DNA from: Ichthyophis bannanicus
Taxonomy: Eukaryota; Chordata; Amphibia; Gymnophiona; Ichthyophiidae
Assembly (NCBI GenBank): GCA_033557465.1
Contig: CM066033.1
Coordinates: 591,510,438-591,574,437 of the forward strand
Reading direction: 5' to 3'
DNA: 64,000 nucleotides
Shown: one piece after another, positions 10,329 to 21,840 of the stretch
Numbering within the stretch: position 1 is the stretch's first letter
Layout of the letters: each line of letters starts with the position of its first letter
Notes under the pieces: model-generated
The model's input: only the letters and a program-made list of their open reading frames with translations
The model's database searches: none
What the model was told of the DNA's origin: nothing
Translations under genes and position numbers: made by a program

Positions 10329-11330
10329 CAGTGTTTTTCAACCTTTTTTGTGCAAAGGCACACTTTTTTCATGAAAAAAATCACGAGGCACACCACCATT
10401 AGAAAATTTAAAAAAAATTTACCTCTGTGCCTATATTGACTATATATAAAGTAATTCTCTTGAATAGGAATCAAACACTCACACCAACCCCCCTCCCCTG
10501 CTGGTTCACTCACACCACCCCCCCCCCTCCACTGCTGGTTCACTCACCCACCCCCGTGTCACTTACTCACCCCTCCTGCTGGGTCACTCACTCACTCACC
10601 CCCCCTCCCCTGCTGGTTCACTCACACCACCCCCCCCCCTCCACTGCTGGTTCACTCACACTCCCCCCCCGCTTGCTGGTTCACTCACACACACACCCCC
10701 CTCTGCCCAAGCTGCTGCTTCTGCTTTGTACAGAGCAGCGGCTGCACTACACTTACATTGAAAAGTAAAGAGAAACTGTGTCAGGAGCCTTCCGGTCATC
10801 GCAGAGCCCGAGGAAGTGATGTCATGGGGGCGGGCTCCTCACAGGCTGTCTTTCCTTTTCAAATTAACTTTATTGCAGCTAAAGTTAATTTGAAAAGGAA
10901 AGACAGCCTGTGAGGAGCCCGCCCCCATGACATCACTTCTCGGGCTCTGCATGATCGGAGGGCTCCTGACACCGTTTCTCTTTACTTTTCAATGTAAGTG
11001 TAGTGCAGCCGCTGCTCTGTACAAAGCAGAACCAGCGGCTGCACTGCTATAGGGAATCGCGTTCGCGCCGCGGACTTCGGCACAAAAGCCGGTTTTTTGC
11101 TCTGGCCGCTCCCGTTCGTGCGGCCGGAGCGAAATATAGGCTGTTCAATGGCCGGTTTTACAACTGTGCCGGCAGCCGGCCTGGCCATGGAAAAACTGGC
11201 CAGGCCGGCTGAAAACCGGCCGGTTGGCAACCCTAATTTGTGAGCCGAGGCCACATGTTACGGATGAAATTGGAATTTTTCCCACGGCACACCAGACAAT
11301 ATCTCACGGCACACTAGTTGAAAAACGCTG
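10329..11330. mobile_element. Non-autonomous hAT transposon with 8-bp TSD
   Basis: Terminal inverted repeats CAGTGTTTTTCAACC (left) and GTTGAAAAACGCTG (right), flanked by identical 8-bp duplications CATTAGAT at 10321-10328 and 11331-11338. Ends and target size are typical of the hAT superfamily. There is no transposase. The interior holds C-rich CACTCACACCACC-type repeats (10480-10700) and a long hairpin. It interrupts the CR1 between endonuclease and RT. Confidence 0.95.
10722..11029. repeat. Long inverted repeat inside the hAT
   Basis: Two arms of roughly 150 bases pair around a centre near 10876. The left arm has TGCTTTGTACAGAGCAGCGG and CCTCACAGGCTGTCTTTCC, and the right arm has the complements GGAAAGACAGCCTGTGAGG and CCGCTGCTCTGTACAAAGCA. 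The inner part around AAATTAACTTTATTGCAGCT pairs almost to the middle. A transcript would form a long double strand. Confidence 0.9.
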
Positions 11331-11341
11331 CATTAGATGAT

Positions 11342-13007
11342 AAAGGGGTTAAAGGAGCACTGAGAGGCGACAAGGCGATAGCGGAGAAACTGAATGAATT
11401 CTTTGCTTCGGTCTTTACTGAGGAAGATGTAGGGATGTTACCCATGACTGAAGTGGTATTTAAAGGTGCGGAAGAATTGAAGGAAATATCGATACATCGG
11501 GAAGATGTATTACAACTATTAGATAAACTGAAGAGTAGCAAATCACCTGGGCCGGATGGTATACATCCAAGGGTGTTGAAAGAACTGAAATATGAGATTG
11601 CAGACCTGCTATTAGTAATCTGTGAATTATCATTAAAATCATCTTTAATACCTGAAGATTGGAGGATCGCCAATGTAACACCAATTTTTAAAAAGGGTTC
11701 CAGGGGTGATCCGGGAAACTACAGACCGGTGAGCCTGACATCAGTACCGGGAAAAATGGTAGAAACCATTATAAAGAATAAAGTTACTCAGCATGTAGAT
11801 AGTCATGACCTAATGGGAGACAGCCAACATGGCTTTAGACAAGAAAGATCTTGTCTTACTAATCTGTTATGTTTTTTTTGAAGGAGTGAATAAACAGGTG
11901 GACAAAGGTGAGTCGGTTGATATTGTGTATCTGGACTTTCAGAAAGCCTTTGACAAGGTCCCTCATCAGAGACTTTTGGCGAAACTAAAGAGTCATGGGA
12001 TAGGAGGCAGTGTACTATTGTAGATCAGGAACTGGTTAAAAGATAGAAAGCAGAGGGTAGGGCTAAATGGCCAACTTTCCCAATGGAGAAAGGTGAATAG
12101 TGGTGTACCCCAGGGATCTGTGCTGGGTCCGCTGCTTTTTGACATATTCATAAATGACCTGGAAAGTGGAATAACGAGTGAGGTTATCAAATTTGTAGAT
12201 GACACAAAACTATTTAAAGTTGTTAAAACCCAAGAGGATTGTGAAAAATTGCAAGAGGATCTTGATAAATTGGAAGACTGGGCATCAAAATGGCAGATGA
12301 AATTTAATGTGGACAAGTGCAAGGTTATGCACGTAGGGAAGAAAAACCCAAACTATGGTTACACGATGCAAGGTTCCACATTAGGAACCACCACCCAGGA
12401 AAAAGATTTAGGCGTCATTGTGGATACCATGTTAAAACCCTCGGCCCAGCGTGCCGCGGCGGCCAAGAGAGCAAATAGAATGCTAGGTATGATAAGGAAA
12501 GGAATGGAAAATAAAACAAAAGATATTATAATGCCTCTATATCGTTCCATGGTGAGACCACACCTTGAATATTGTGTGCAATTCTGGTCGCCGTATCTTA
12601 AAAAGGATATAGCGATTTTAGAAAAGGTTCAGAGAAGAGCCACCAAAATGGTAAAGGGGATGGAAGGATACTCCTATGAAGAAAGGCTAAAAAGGTTAGG
12701 GCTCTTTAACCTGGAAAAGAGACGGCTGAGGGGAGATATGATAGAAGTCTATAACTTAATGAACGGAGTGGAACGGATAAACGTAGATCGATTGTTTACC
12801 TTATCAGAATATAGAAGGACTAGGGGACATGCAATGAAGCTACAGGGTAAACTATTTAAGACTAATAATAGAAAATATTTTTTCATTCAACGTATAATCA
12901 AACTCTGGAATTTGTTACCGGAGGATGTAGTAAAGGCTGTTAGTGTAGCTGGGTTTAAAAAAGGTTTGGACAAGTTCCTGGAGGAAAGGTCCATAAACCA
13001 TTATTAA
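11342..13007 (+). pseudogene. CR1 ORF2 reverse transcriptase with few lesions
   Basis: Reverse transcriptase plus C-terminal region of CR1 ORF2p. Motifs in order are SSKSPGPDGIHPRVL, NYRPVSLTS, SQHGFRQERSC, VYLDFQKAFDKVPH, NSGVPQGSVLGPLLF, the active site VIKFVDDTKLF, HLEYCVQFWSPYLKKD and RRLRGDMIEVYNLM, ending WNLLPEDVVKA. Three lesions are visible. A frame change occurs in the T run at about 11872-11879, a TAG stop replaces a Trp codon near 12021, and the active site reads FVDD where the antisense copy at 1614-3141 has FADD. The last change would probably reduce activity. Confidence 0.93.
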
Positions 13008-13175
13008 GAAGAGACCCAGGATATTAATGCTTGACCCAGTACAAGCATTGTGGAACCTGTGTCTTTTGGGGAAACTGCTAGGTACTTGTGACCTAGATTG
13101 GCCACTGTTGGAAACAGGAAACTGGGCTTGATGGACCTTGGTCTGACCCAGTATGGCATATCTTATGTTCTTATG

Positions 13176-14600
13176 GACGGCTCACTCCACAGCAGATCCC
13201 ACGACTGCATCTCCAACCCCATGTAACACCATGAGGACCTCACGCACTTTATTACAATCGACATACCCCATTACTGGAGAAATTTCCTTAGTCTGATAAT
13301 ACAGTCTGAGCAAAGAAATGCAGTCTCACTCTGCAAAGAGTGCACCCAAAAATCATGCCTAAGCAATTGTGAGCACATACAAAATGCACATCCTATATAT
13401 ATGGGTGACCCAGCAGTGCAATGAGCACGCTTGAACATAGGCTTAATGCATGGAGCATACACAGAGTATTGACTTCCTCTATGAAACCTTCCAGTGCCCT
13501 GGAGCGCTAAGCCCCAGACTGTGCTACCTAGACGTCCTTCTCTTCACCCTCAGCATGGGCCCTTTAACAAGATGGCACAGACGGGTCAGTGCCCCTGCTA
13601 AGTGCTTAAAGCCCTGCTCTGACAGCACAGGCTCTAGAAATAGATGAAAATTTCCTGGGAAGGGCATGCCTAGTGGAGCTATGAAACACACCGGCACCCT
13701 CCCCCCCCCCCCCCCCCGGCCTTCCTGCAGTCAGAGAAATAGCAGTGGGATACACCGACAACCTTGCAAGTGGAGGTCTTAGAGGTTGCTGCCTGTGTGA
13801 ACCTGATGAGGAATACGATTTTGTATTTTACCACCCCCCTCTCCCCCCCAGGGATGGAGGCACTGAATACTATATGTGATTCATGAGCAGCGCTGCCATC
13901 CGGTGGCCTTTAGGGCACCAGAGCCCGACAAACGATACAGAAGTTAAGAGCTTTAAATCTTGGTCATATAATCTTGATTTGCAGAACATTACAGTTGCTT
14001 GTTTAGTCACTAACCCCTGAGTGCCCATGAGGTGGCCCTGTGGTTATTTCTTCCCTGACTTGCAGAGGTCAATCTGACTGATGATGGCTGCATACACACC
14101 GTCACAGAAAGGAACTATTGAGTGTACCAGCTGCTCTCTTGTGGCCATAGACCATAGCACAGGCACTTCTTGGTTGACAGTTTAACTGTCATTATTATAT
14201 ATATATATTTTTTATATCCTAAGATTTCCTAAAACTGTCCCTGTGAAACCACAGGCGTTTGGGCAACTTTCACTATAGAATACACAAAAGCACACTTCCA
14301 GCCTGTCCCTCCTTCCACCTACAAGTTAGGGTTCTGCTCTTGAAGAACCTAAAAGGTGGCAATTTTCCTAATATCCCGGGACTTAACAGATGCTCCTCAG
14401 AGACATGATTAGGAGGGAAAGAACATGTGGCATCAGAGATCAATGCCAAAACTGCTGTCCTATAAAACTAAGAATAAACTTAAAAATAAAGAGGACTGAC
14501 AACAGCCCCTTAAGGCTGAGGAACCCTCTTCTACCCCCCCCCCCCCCGAGCCTCAAAAAACCTACAAACAAAAGAAAGAAACACTAGATCTAAAAATCTA
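13176..14600. other. Mostly unique sequence, no gene seen
   Basis: About 1.4 kb with short C runs (13697-13718, 14536-14547) and an AT run near 14197-14210. I see no coding frame of note, no RNA gene and no recognised transposon. It may be single-copy intergenic DNA. Confidence 0.4.
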
Positions 14601-14619
14601 GCTACTCTGCCTGTCGTCT

Positions 14620-14870
14620 TCCTCACACAGGCAGCTCACTGCAAACTCTCGCCATGCGGTCCAAATACCTAGAGAGAAAATGGCCCGCCTTTGCCAACGT
14701 ATTTTGGCGCCAAGAACAACAGCCGCTGTAAAAAGGAGGCCTCTGCAAACTGACAGAGCCTGAAGGCCTTACCTGCAGGGCCGAAAGCCAGAGGTTGAGG
14801 ACTAAACTGGAGTCACTCAAGGAACCACAATTACCAGGTAAGTGTAATTCCTGTTTGTAAAAGAAGCTTA
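14620..14870 (-). mobile_element. DIRS terminal fragment
   Basis: The + strand carries GAGGACTAAACTGGAGTCAC and CAAGGAACCACAATTACCAG as in the DIRS-1 terminal palindrome at 4018-4060. The adjoining sequence to the left does not match DIRS-1 and is probably internal 5' sequence of another DIRS read on the minus strand. No protein is recognisable. Confidence 0.6.
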
Positions 14871-14879
14871 GAAACTGGA

Positions 14880-15308
14880 CTATTCAGTCCAAAAACGGGC
14901 ATTGGCCATTCTTGGTGGGAGATGTCTGGTCAAATACAGGGATGCCTGCTAGGAACTTAACTATAGCATGTTCTCTCCCTGGTAGAGCTTTTACCTCAGG
15001 GCTGAATTTAAGGTTTTGCTGCCCATAGACACAGTTGGAAAAGGGAGGGGGATAAAATTTCCTCACTATTGTTGCTAACTTCTTGAAAGAGAAAATCCTG
15101 CCATGACCCTTCCCCTCATCAACCAACAACTGTGGTTGTCCAGGCTTTAGTGGAGTGGAAAGGAACAATCATTTTCATTTTTTCCTCCCTATAGGATAAG
15201 AGGGGAGGAAGACTTGCTGCCTCTCCCACCCACTATCTTCTTTCCTCCTTAACAATCATGCATACTTGAGTCTGAATCAGAGCATTGTTCCTATATTACT
15301 TATGGTGT
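14880..15308. other. Unassigned sequence
   Basis: A minus-strand frame of 94 codons (14884-15168) is open but resembles nothing I know. I do not call it a gene. The rest is unrecognised up to the hAT chain. Confidence 0.3.
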
Positions 15309-15799
15309 CTCTAGACCAGGGGTGGGCAAACGTTTTGACTCGAGGGCCGCAATGGGTTCATATATTGGACCCGGGGGCCGGACCAAGAGTAGATGGACGG
15401 TGTGTATGTGTGAATTAATATAAATTAAATTTAAATTTGTAACATTAAATGTTTAGATTAATTTAAGGTAGAAAAGCATAAAAAGAGTTATTTTACAAAA
15501 CTTTTATGCAATGTATTTCTTTCATAAAATAGTACCTTCAATTTTAGTGGCCGTAGTTTGCCCATCCCTGCACTAGACCATGCCTCCCTACTTCCTTCTG
15601 TGGGTGGGTCTTTTGGTTTCTGAAGCGTGGTAGCCAAAGTGGGGGCTGTCCCACCCGCTTCATCCGAAAAGATGGGGTGGGCAAGATATGAGCGAGATTT
15701 AAGATTCTGAATCACCTCACATGAATCTGCAGTTATTGCGTGCCAAAGCATCAGGAAGTGGGATATCCAGATCCTCCCAAGTGACCAGCCCATTTCCTG

Positions 15800-16195
15800 T
15801 CCTAGCCCCCCCCCCCCATAGCCCATTATCAGTCCTAGCCCCCCCCCCCATAGCCCATTACCAGTCCTAACCCCCCATCAGCCCACAGCCCATTGCCAGT
15901 CTTAACCCCCCCATAGCCCATTACCAGTCCTAACCCCCCATCACCCCATTTCCAGACAGCCCCCATCAGCCCACAGCCCATTGCCAGTCTTAACCCCCCC
16001 CCCCATAGCCCATTACCAGGCCTAACCCCCATCACCCCATTTCCAGACAGCCCCCATCAGCCCACAGCCCATTGCCATTCTTAACCCCCCCCCCCCCATA
16101 GCCCATGGCCAGTCCTAACCCCCCCCCCCATCGGCTCACAGCCCACTGCCAGTCCTAACCCCCCCCCCCCCATCGGCTCATGGAAATTAAAAAAA
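15800..16195 (-). repeat. G/C-rich minisatellite inside the hAT
   Basis: Irregular units of the type CATAGCCCATTACCAGTCCT followed by AACCCCCC. Read on the minus strand this is the same GGTTAGGACTGGTAATGGGC repeat found in the hATs at 33195-33990 and 41905-42430. Confidence 0.85.
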
Positions 16196-16214
16196 AGCTG
16201 GCCGCCGCGGCAGC

Positions 16215-16435
16215 ATGGAGTGTCCCGCGGGGCCCCCTCTGCCCGGCTGAACTCTCCCGGCGCGGCTGAAGCCCTCTGCTCCGGCTTGCAGATACGCGAA
16301 GGGAGAGTGAAATTTCCCATCTGCCCCTGCGGGCTTAACAGAGATGCGAGGGAGACACTCTCCCTTCGCGTATCTGCAAGCCGGAGCAGAGGGCTTCAGC
16401 CGCGCCAGGAGAGTTCAGCTGGGCAGAGGGGGCCG
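16215..16435. repeat. Palindrome inside the hAT
   Basis: Arms contain CTCCGGCTTGCAGATACGCG and its complement CGCGTATCTGCAAGCCGGAG, around a spacer with GAAATTTCCCATCTGCCCCT. The same module occurs at 32800-33185 and 41320-41645. Confidence 0.85.
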
Positions 16436-16500
16436 GATTAAAAGGTCCGCCGGGCCATATACGGCCCGCGGGCCGTAGTTTGCCCATCCCTGCTCTAGAC

Positions 16501-16925
16501 CAATGCTTCCCAGACCTTTTTCTGGTATGACCCCATTTTAGCAGCTGAAAATTCACATAACCCCCCCAGATGGTAACCAAATAAAATTACTAAGCAAATA
16601 TAAACAGATATATAAATATGCAAAGCTATGCTTTTAAAATAATTATCTGAGGTACTGACACACACAGGCTTGGAAGTTACGATACAGCTTTTTGAACATT
16701 TAGACCAGTGCTTTGCAAACTTTTAACCCCATATGACCCCATTTTAACAACTGAAAATTCACGTGAGCCCAGATGATGATGAAATCAAAATACCAGGTCT
16801 CCAGCCTCCTTCCCCTCATCTAAAGCAGAAAGCAGTGGCAGCAGTAATAGCCATATTTCTGTGATCCCCATCCACTGATGATGTGACCCCATTTGGAGTC
16901 CTGACCCCAAGTTTGGGAACCACTG
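16501..16925. mobile_element. hAT-type MITE, perhaps two nested copies
   Basis: The left end CAATGCTTCCCAGACC and right end AAGTTTGGGAACCACTG are imperfect inverted repeats, flanked by CTCTAGAC at 16493-16500 and 16926-16933. A second left-end-like CAGTGCTTTGCAAACTT at 16706 and the repeated phrase GACCCCATTTTA (at about 16531 and 16736) suggest one MITE inserted beside or inside another. Confidence 0.75.
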
Positions 16926-16933
16926 CTCTAGAC

Positions 16934-17123
16934 CAGGGTCTCCAATTCTGGTCCAGGAGGGCTGCAAACCATTCAGGTTTTCAGGGTGTCCCTAATGAAT
17001 ATTCATGAATACATTTGAATACAGTGGAGGCAGTGCATGCAAATATCTCATGCATATTCATTAGGGACATCCCAAAAATGTGACTAGTTTGCAGCCCTCC
17101 AGGATCAGAATTGGAGATCCCTT
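16934..17123. mobile_element. Short hAT-type MITE
   Basis: A 190-bp palindromic element running from CAGGGTCTCCAATTCTGG to CAGAATTGGAGATCCCTT. It is flanked by CTCTAGAC at 16926-16933 and 17124-17131. The interior has mirrored GTCCCTAATGAATATTCATG and GCATATTCATTAGGGAC. Confidence 0.8.
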
Positions 17124-17131
17124 CTCTAGAC

Positions 17132-17615
17132 AAGTTATTTATATAACAAGCTAGGTATGAAAGATGGCAAGCCAAAGTAACAGTTCCTGCTGGAAAGGTG
17201 TAAGCTAAATACAAATAAAATAAATTTTACTTTAATACAAACTCTTGTATTCTGCACATAACCCAACAGAGCTCTAGGTAGATCACAAAATAAGAAAAAC
17301 ACACAGTATGGGTGTGTTTGTGTGCTGTCGAGTTAATGCTGACTCCCCAGCCCCTGGGAGTATATCACAAATAGATTGACAGCATTTCCATTACATAGTT
17401 AACCAAGGGGCACAATATCAATTAAAACCTCTGAAATAGCCATCCTAAAAGGTCTTCCTAAAATACACGATTAATTGTATTCAATAAAGCTGGAACAGAG
17501 CCCACAATGGATTTCTTGAATATATCCCTCAATCAAAACTGCTTGCTTGATGGTAAAGTACGCCTAAAGGTATCAACAGATATTAAATGCTGAGAGAGGA
17601 CATAGTATTGAATCA
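17132..17615 (-). other. Degenerate repeat DNA with an RTE-type tail
   Basis: The part at about 17315-17390 (GTGTGCTGTCGAGTTAATGC followed by TGACTCC) is the reverse of the RTE-type terminal sequence at 41185-41213. The remainder is not identified and no coding frame is seen. Confidence 0.45.
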
Positions 17616-17623
17616 ACTTAGAC

Positions 17624-17822
17624 CAGGGGTTCTCAACCCAGTCCTCGCGACACACCTAGCCTAGCCAGTCAGGTTTTCAGGATAACCACAATGAATATGC
17701 ATGAGAGAGATTTGCATGTAATAGAGGCAGTGTATGCAAATATCTCTCATGCATATTTATTGTGGTTATCCTGAAAACCTGACTGGCTAGTTGCATCCTG
17801 AAGGCTAAGTTGAGAACCCTTG
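17624..17822. mobile_element. Palindromic hAT-type MITE
   Basis: A 199-bp element whose ends CAGGGGTTCTCAACC and GTTGAGAACCCTTG pair. Long inner arms contain CAGGTTTTCAGGATAACCAC and its complement. Flanking octamers ACTTAGAC (17616-17623) and ACTTGGGC (17823-17830) differ by two A-to-G changes, compatible with an old target duplication. Confidence 0.8.
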
Positions 17823-17830
17823 ACTTGGGC

Positions 17831-18554
17831 ATATATTCAGGTGCCAACCCATGTAGGATCTTAAAAGCAAACAGTGCAGCTGTTCTAGGAGTGGGGCAGC
17901 ACTGTCAGACCTCAGCCTTCTAAAAATCAGCTTTGCTGCTGTGTTTTGTAAAACTTGAATTTTGTGATATGTGTCTCGAGGGCAACCCTAACAAAAGGTA
18001 ACTGCAGTAGTCCAAATGTGGTAGGATATTGCTGTTGCTATAGTTTTAGTGTTGTAGCTTAGAAATATAGAAACATGACGACAGAAAAGGACTACATGAT
18101 AAAGTGGTATCAAATTTTAACATAAGATCTAAAAAATCACAAAATTATCTAGAATCCATATAAATTCCCAATATTTTTAATCACTGTGCAAAACACCACT
18201 GTTTCGTGTCTGCCAGAACCAAACTTTTTCAGTTGGAGGCATTTCTTCTCTTGATCCTACCCATAACAGTTTTGTTTTATTCAGGTTGTTTCATTTTGTG
18301 GGAAGCCATCCAGAAGGATATCCTATTAAAGCATTCAATTAAACCTAACAAAGATAGTGACTTTGATCTCTTAATTAGTACAATAATTAAAACACCATCT
18401 GTGTACAAAAAAAAGATGTCCGGGTCTCTCACTGCTCCCACTTCTACCCCCCCCCCCCCACCTGCACTCAGGAAAATGTTAAATATGATAGAAGATAAGG
18501 GAGATTCTTGAGAGACTCCATACTCCATTTGCCAGGACTAGAGACCTCTTCCTT
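17831..18554 (-). other. Degenerate LINE-like untranslated sequence
   Basis: Phrases such as GAGGGCAACCCTAACAAAAG, GCAGTAGTCCAAATGTGG and, further on, GAGAGACTCCATACTCCA resemble antisense 3' regions of old vertebrate LINEs. A related stretch seems to occur at 58190-58500. No reverse transcriptase motif is visible, so the family is uncertain. Confidence 0.35.
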
Positions 18555-18960
18555 CATAGTAACATAGTAAATGACAGCAGATAAAGACCAGTATGGTCCA
18601 TCTAGTCTGCCCAGCGAGGTGGCAAGAGTAGGTGCACCTGCCGCTCCATGCAGGTCACCCCTCCCCATGTCTTTGTTTAGGGGTGACCCCACCGCTCCAT
18701 GTAGGCCACCCCTATTTGTTGAGCTATAAGAGATTAGTTATATTTGTTTTGATTTTATTCTGTTGCTATAAAGGGATCCACTGTGTCTATTCCATTACAT
18801 TTTGCATTCTGTCACTGTATTTGCCCCCACCACTTCCATCTGGAGGGCATTCCAAGCATCCATCACCCTTTCAGTGAAAAAGTATTTCCTGACATTGCCT
18901 TTCAGTTTACCCCCTTGCAGTTTCATGCTATGCCTTCTAGTTTTACAGCTTCCCCGTCTT
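18555..18960 (-). mobile_element. CR1 3' fragment
   Basis: The antisense 3' part of a CR1 of the same subfamily as at 35035. The minus-strand frame includes RKYFFTERVMDAWNAL (about 18900-18855), the C-terminal CR1 motif. The + strand carries CAGCAGATAAAGACCAGTAT and AGTCTGCCCAGCGAGG as at 300-350. Confidence 0.85.
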
Positions 18961-20109
18961 TGGTGAAGTCCATACAAGTGAGTAGGTTATGTTCCCTTGC
19001 TAGCAGGTAGAGGCAGACTTGAGCAACTTTCAGTGATGTTATCAATAATTTATCCACTGGTGCAGCACTGAGAGAAGCCAATATCTGTCTGCCTCCAGAA
19101 AGTGATAAGATGTTTGGACTGGTCCAGACTAAGGTCTGTCTTCCCTGGCTCAGACTACAGTACTGTCATCTGTGTGACTGAGACTTGTAGGCCCCACATT
19201 TGCTCAGAACGTGGGTGTGACCCTGTCTCCTGGAATGGACAGCCTACTCTGTGTCCAATGCTGCCACTCATGGGTTCCTAGCTTTTGATGAGCCAGACAG
19301 GAGGATTTTCACAGGGCTCCTGACGGAAGGGGTGTTGGTAAGTCCAGGCCCTGGCCCCCCTTTCCTCTTGCTGTCTTCCTGGCGGGATGGATATAGCCTC
19401 AAGTCTGTTGGTACCTGGGAATCCTCTGGGGTTCCCTTTGTCAACTGGCTCACTCTCTTCTAACTGCTTAATTATCCCCTTCATGGGGGGGGGTCCAAGG
19501 CCTAGGTCTCCCCAATTGGGGCACTCAGGGGCTCTTAAGCCTCTCTGTCATGGGTGGTAAGGGGGTTAAGTGCTCTCACTTCTCCCTTTCACTCATCTAA
19601 TCCTCCAGGAGCCCCACCTTATCCCCTATGGAGATTGGTTGAGAATCGTAGAGGAATATTTTTCTCCGGAAGCTAAGTGTGAGGAGGACAGGATAATTCC
19701 CTTGGTGGAAGTCTAGGATCTCTGTGAGTCATCTGTTTCACAGAAGAGACCTTCCTATGGCCTTTCGGGATGCTATGGCAGCTCTACATGACGTAGAGCC
19801 TGCTCTCAGGTGAGATTAGCAGGCAGGCCCTCTTCTGGAGGATATCTGGCCTGCTGCTGCATTCATTCCTTTACCTGAACCTATGCAGCAGCCCTTGTCA
19901 CAAAAATGACAAAGTGGGCAACCATCCCAGTGGAAATGAGGTGCTGCCCTCAAGGAGTTTTATGATTTGTGGGTAGGGGTCCCCCTTAAGAATGCCTTTA
20001 TGGTTTCTGCCTTAGGCTGGTTTCAACAGCTTCTGGATAGCCCAGAGAGAGTGAGATTGGAATCTGGAACTGTCTGATGCCCTGTATGACTTGATCAGCA
20101 TCTCCACTT

Positions 20110-20345
20110 AAGTGCACAGCAGTGGTAGTATTTATTTATTTAGCAGTATTTAGCTCATGCCTTCCCAGTAGGAGTTCAAGACAAGTTGCAATCAGGTACA
20201 CTAGTTATTTCCCTGTCTCTAGAGGACTTACAATCTAAGCTTGTGCCTTGGGCAATGGAGGGTTAAGTGACTTGCCAAAGGCACAAGGAGTACTTGGTTT
20301 CTGTGGTTACAGGCCATTATTCTAACCGCTAGGCTACTAGTAGAG
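20110..20345 (-). mobile_element. SINE inserted in DIRS-2 gag region
   Basis: Read on the minus strand it starts with a tRNA-like head (CTAGCGGTTAGAATAATGGC) and a body with CTTAACCCTCCATTGCCC, ending in an AATAAATAAATA tail. It splits the DIRS gag frame near AGGCTTTGGCTCTG. A short TAGTA-like repeat flanks it. Confidence 0.75.
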
Positions 20346-20689
20346 GCTAGGCAGAGGCTTTGGCTCTGTAATTGGTTGACTGATGCTGCCTTTGAGCTGT
20401 GGCTGAGCAGGCTCCTCATTAGGGGCAAGTTGCTCTCGGAGAGGACCTGGAGAAGTTTGTGAAAGGCCTGGGTGAGACTCACTCTCAGAGGTTCCCAGAC
20501 GATTATGCCTTGAGTGAACATGGCGATGCCCTCGGATTAATAAAAATTTGGATAGAGCTCAGATATCCTATGGATCTACGGCTAAGAAAGGTCAATCCAT
20601 TTGGGACTCTCGATGTCTTCGAGACTCTGTGGTGACCAGCAAGTTCCCATAATGAGATCTGATGGGTCCCTTCCAAGATTCAGTCAGTT

Positions 20690-21840
20690 GGGGGGTGTCT
20701 CCACCTGCTGCTCTTGGCCTCACACACATCAGATCACTGGGTCCGCGAGATCCTCAGAGTATGCGCTGGAGTTTGCCGAGCCGCTAAGGGATGTCTTAGT
20801 GGAGTCTCCATGCAGCTCCCCACTCAAGCGGATGGTAATAGAGGAAACACTACAATACCTCCTACAGTTGCAGGCTATTCTACCCATGTCCTCTGCAGAG
20901 CCTGGCCAGGGGCTCTATTCAATCTCTTTATGGTGCCCAAGAAGGGAGTTTCCTTCCTGTCTATCCAGGGCCTAGGGACGAGTAATACCAAGCTCAGAGT
21001 TCTGCATGAAAGTCAGCAAGTCATGGATTGCATCAGTCTGGCAGGGGGAACTTCTCGCCAAAGAGATTCTTTTGAATCCTGATGCCCCTCGCTTGTTCAC
21101 AATTTATGTGTATTTTGCCATACTCTAGTCCCCAGTTTTGTGATGTTGTTCTTTTTGATTAGATAGTCCCTGCTTAGAGCTTACAATCTCTTACATCTGT
21201 ATGTACAGCGCTGCCTTGTAGCGCTATAAGTAGAAGTAGTCTCTTAAGCTGCAGAGCCAACTTGAGGCATTTTTGTGCTCAGTTAGCTCCCTGGGTCAGA
21301 GACTACTTCCAACTCCTAGGGTCCATAATATCAATCCTGGAACTGGTCCCAGGGCCAGGGCACAGATGTGCTCCCTTCAGAGTCATCTGTTGTCTCTGAT
21401 ATTCCTATTCCCTGCAGTGTGATGACCCTTCCTCTTCCCAAGGTGATCAAGGATCAGTTAATGCAGTGGTTGCAGTCTCCCATTTATTGAATGGGATGCT
21501 TCTGGATGTATCAGATTGAGCTGAAAGGCTGAAGAGCCCTGTTTAGGTCAGCCTGTTCATGGGTTCTGTCTCCTCAAGAGGCCACCTGGTTGATCAACCG
21601 CTTGAAGGCCAGGGTTATCCTCCTGGCTCGAGAGAAGTTCTGGTCTCTCCTGGTGGATGAAGCAGTCTGTGTCTTGGATACTGCCATGGCTGTGGTGTAT
21701 ATCAACAAGCAGGATGGAACTTGCAGTGCTGAGATGGCTTTTAAGGCAGCAGAACCGTGTCATTTGGTGGAGGAGTATCTTGATAGCCCTGTCCACAAAT
21801 CACATAGCAGGCAACAACAATGCGCAGGCTGACCTCTTAA
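20690..21840 (+). pseudogene. DIRS-2 reverse transcriptase and RNase H remnants
   Basis: RT is recognised by VLVESPCSSPLKRMVIEETL (about 20790-20850), parallel to DIRS-4 VQSPCKAQLKRVAVQETL, and by GLYSI then VPKKGVSFLSI in a shifted frame. The YLDD box is missing from the visible sequence, because about 21095-21240 is foreign sequence and flanking RT blocks are lost. RNase H remains as VLDTAMAVVYINKQDGTCSA (about 21670-21730), matching VLSDNAPTVAYINRQSGTGS of DIRS-4 with the catalytic Asp retained. Confidence 0.75.

Larger units (their letters stand above)
8640..13175 (+). mobile_element. CR1 LINE, near full-length ORF2, split by a hAT
   Basis: The most complete CR1 of the window. It has a 5' region with 113-bp tandem units (8692-9074), endonuclease (9215-10290), then a 1002-bp hAT insertion (10329-11330), reverse transcriptase (11342-13007) and a 3' end terminating CTTATGTTCTTATG at 13175. 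I see no ORF1 in this copy. The left boundary is approximate. Inactivating lesions are few, implying fairly recent activity of this subfamily. Confidence 0.9.
15317..16492. mobile_element. hAT insertion(s) at CTCTAGAC
   Basis: The left end CAGGGGTGGGCAAACG at 15317 follows CTCTAGAC (15309-15316). A matching right end GTAGTTTGCCCATCCCTG occurs twice, ending at 15570 (followed by CACTAGAC) and at 16492 (followed by CTCTAGAC). Either a short 254-bp element (15317-15570) lies beside a truncated longer one, or one element carries an internal copy of its right end. The interior holds a C-rich minisatellite (about 15800-16195) and a large palindrome (about 16215-16435). No transposase is present. 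Confidence 0.8.

Noticed and set aside
10427..10768. Pro/Thr/His-rich frame of 113 codons
   Set aside because: It lies in the C-rich CACTCACACC repeats of the hAT and encodes nothing recognisable.
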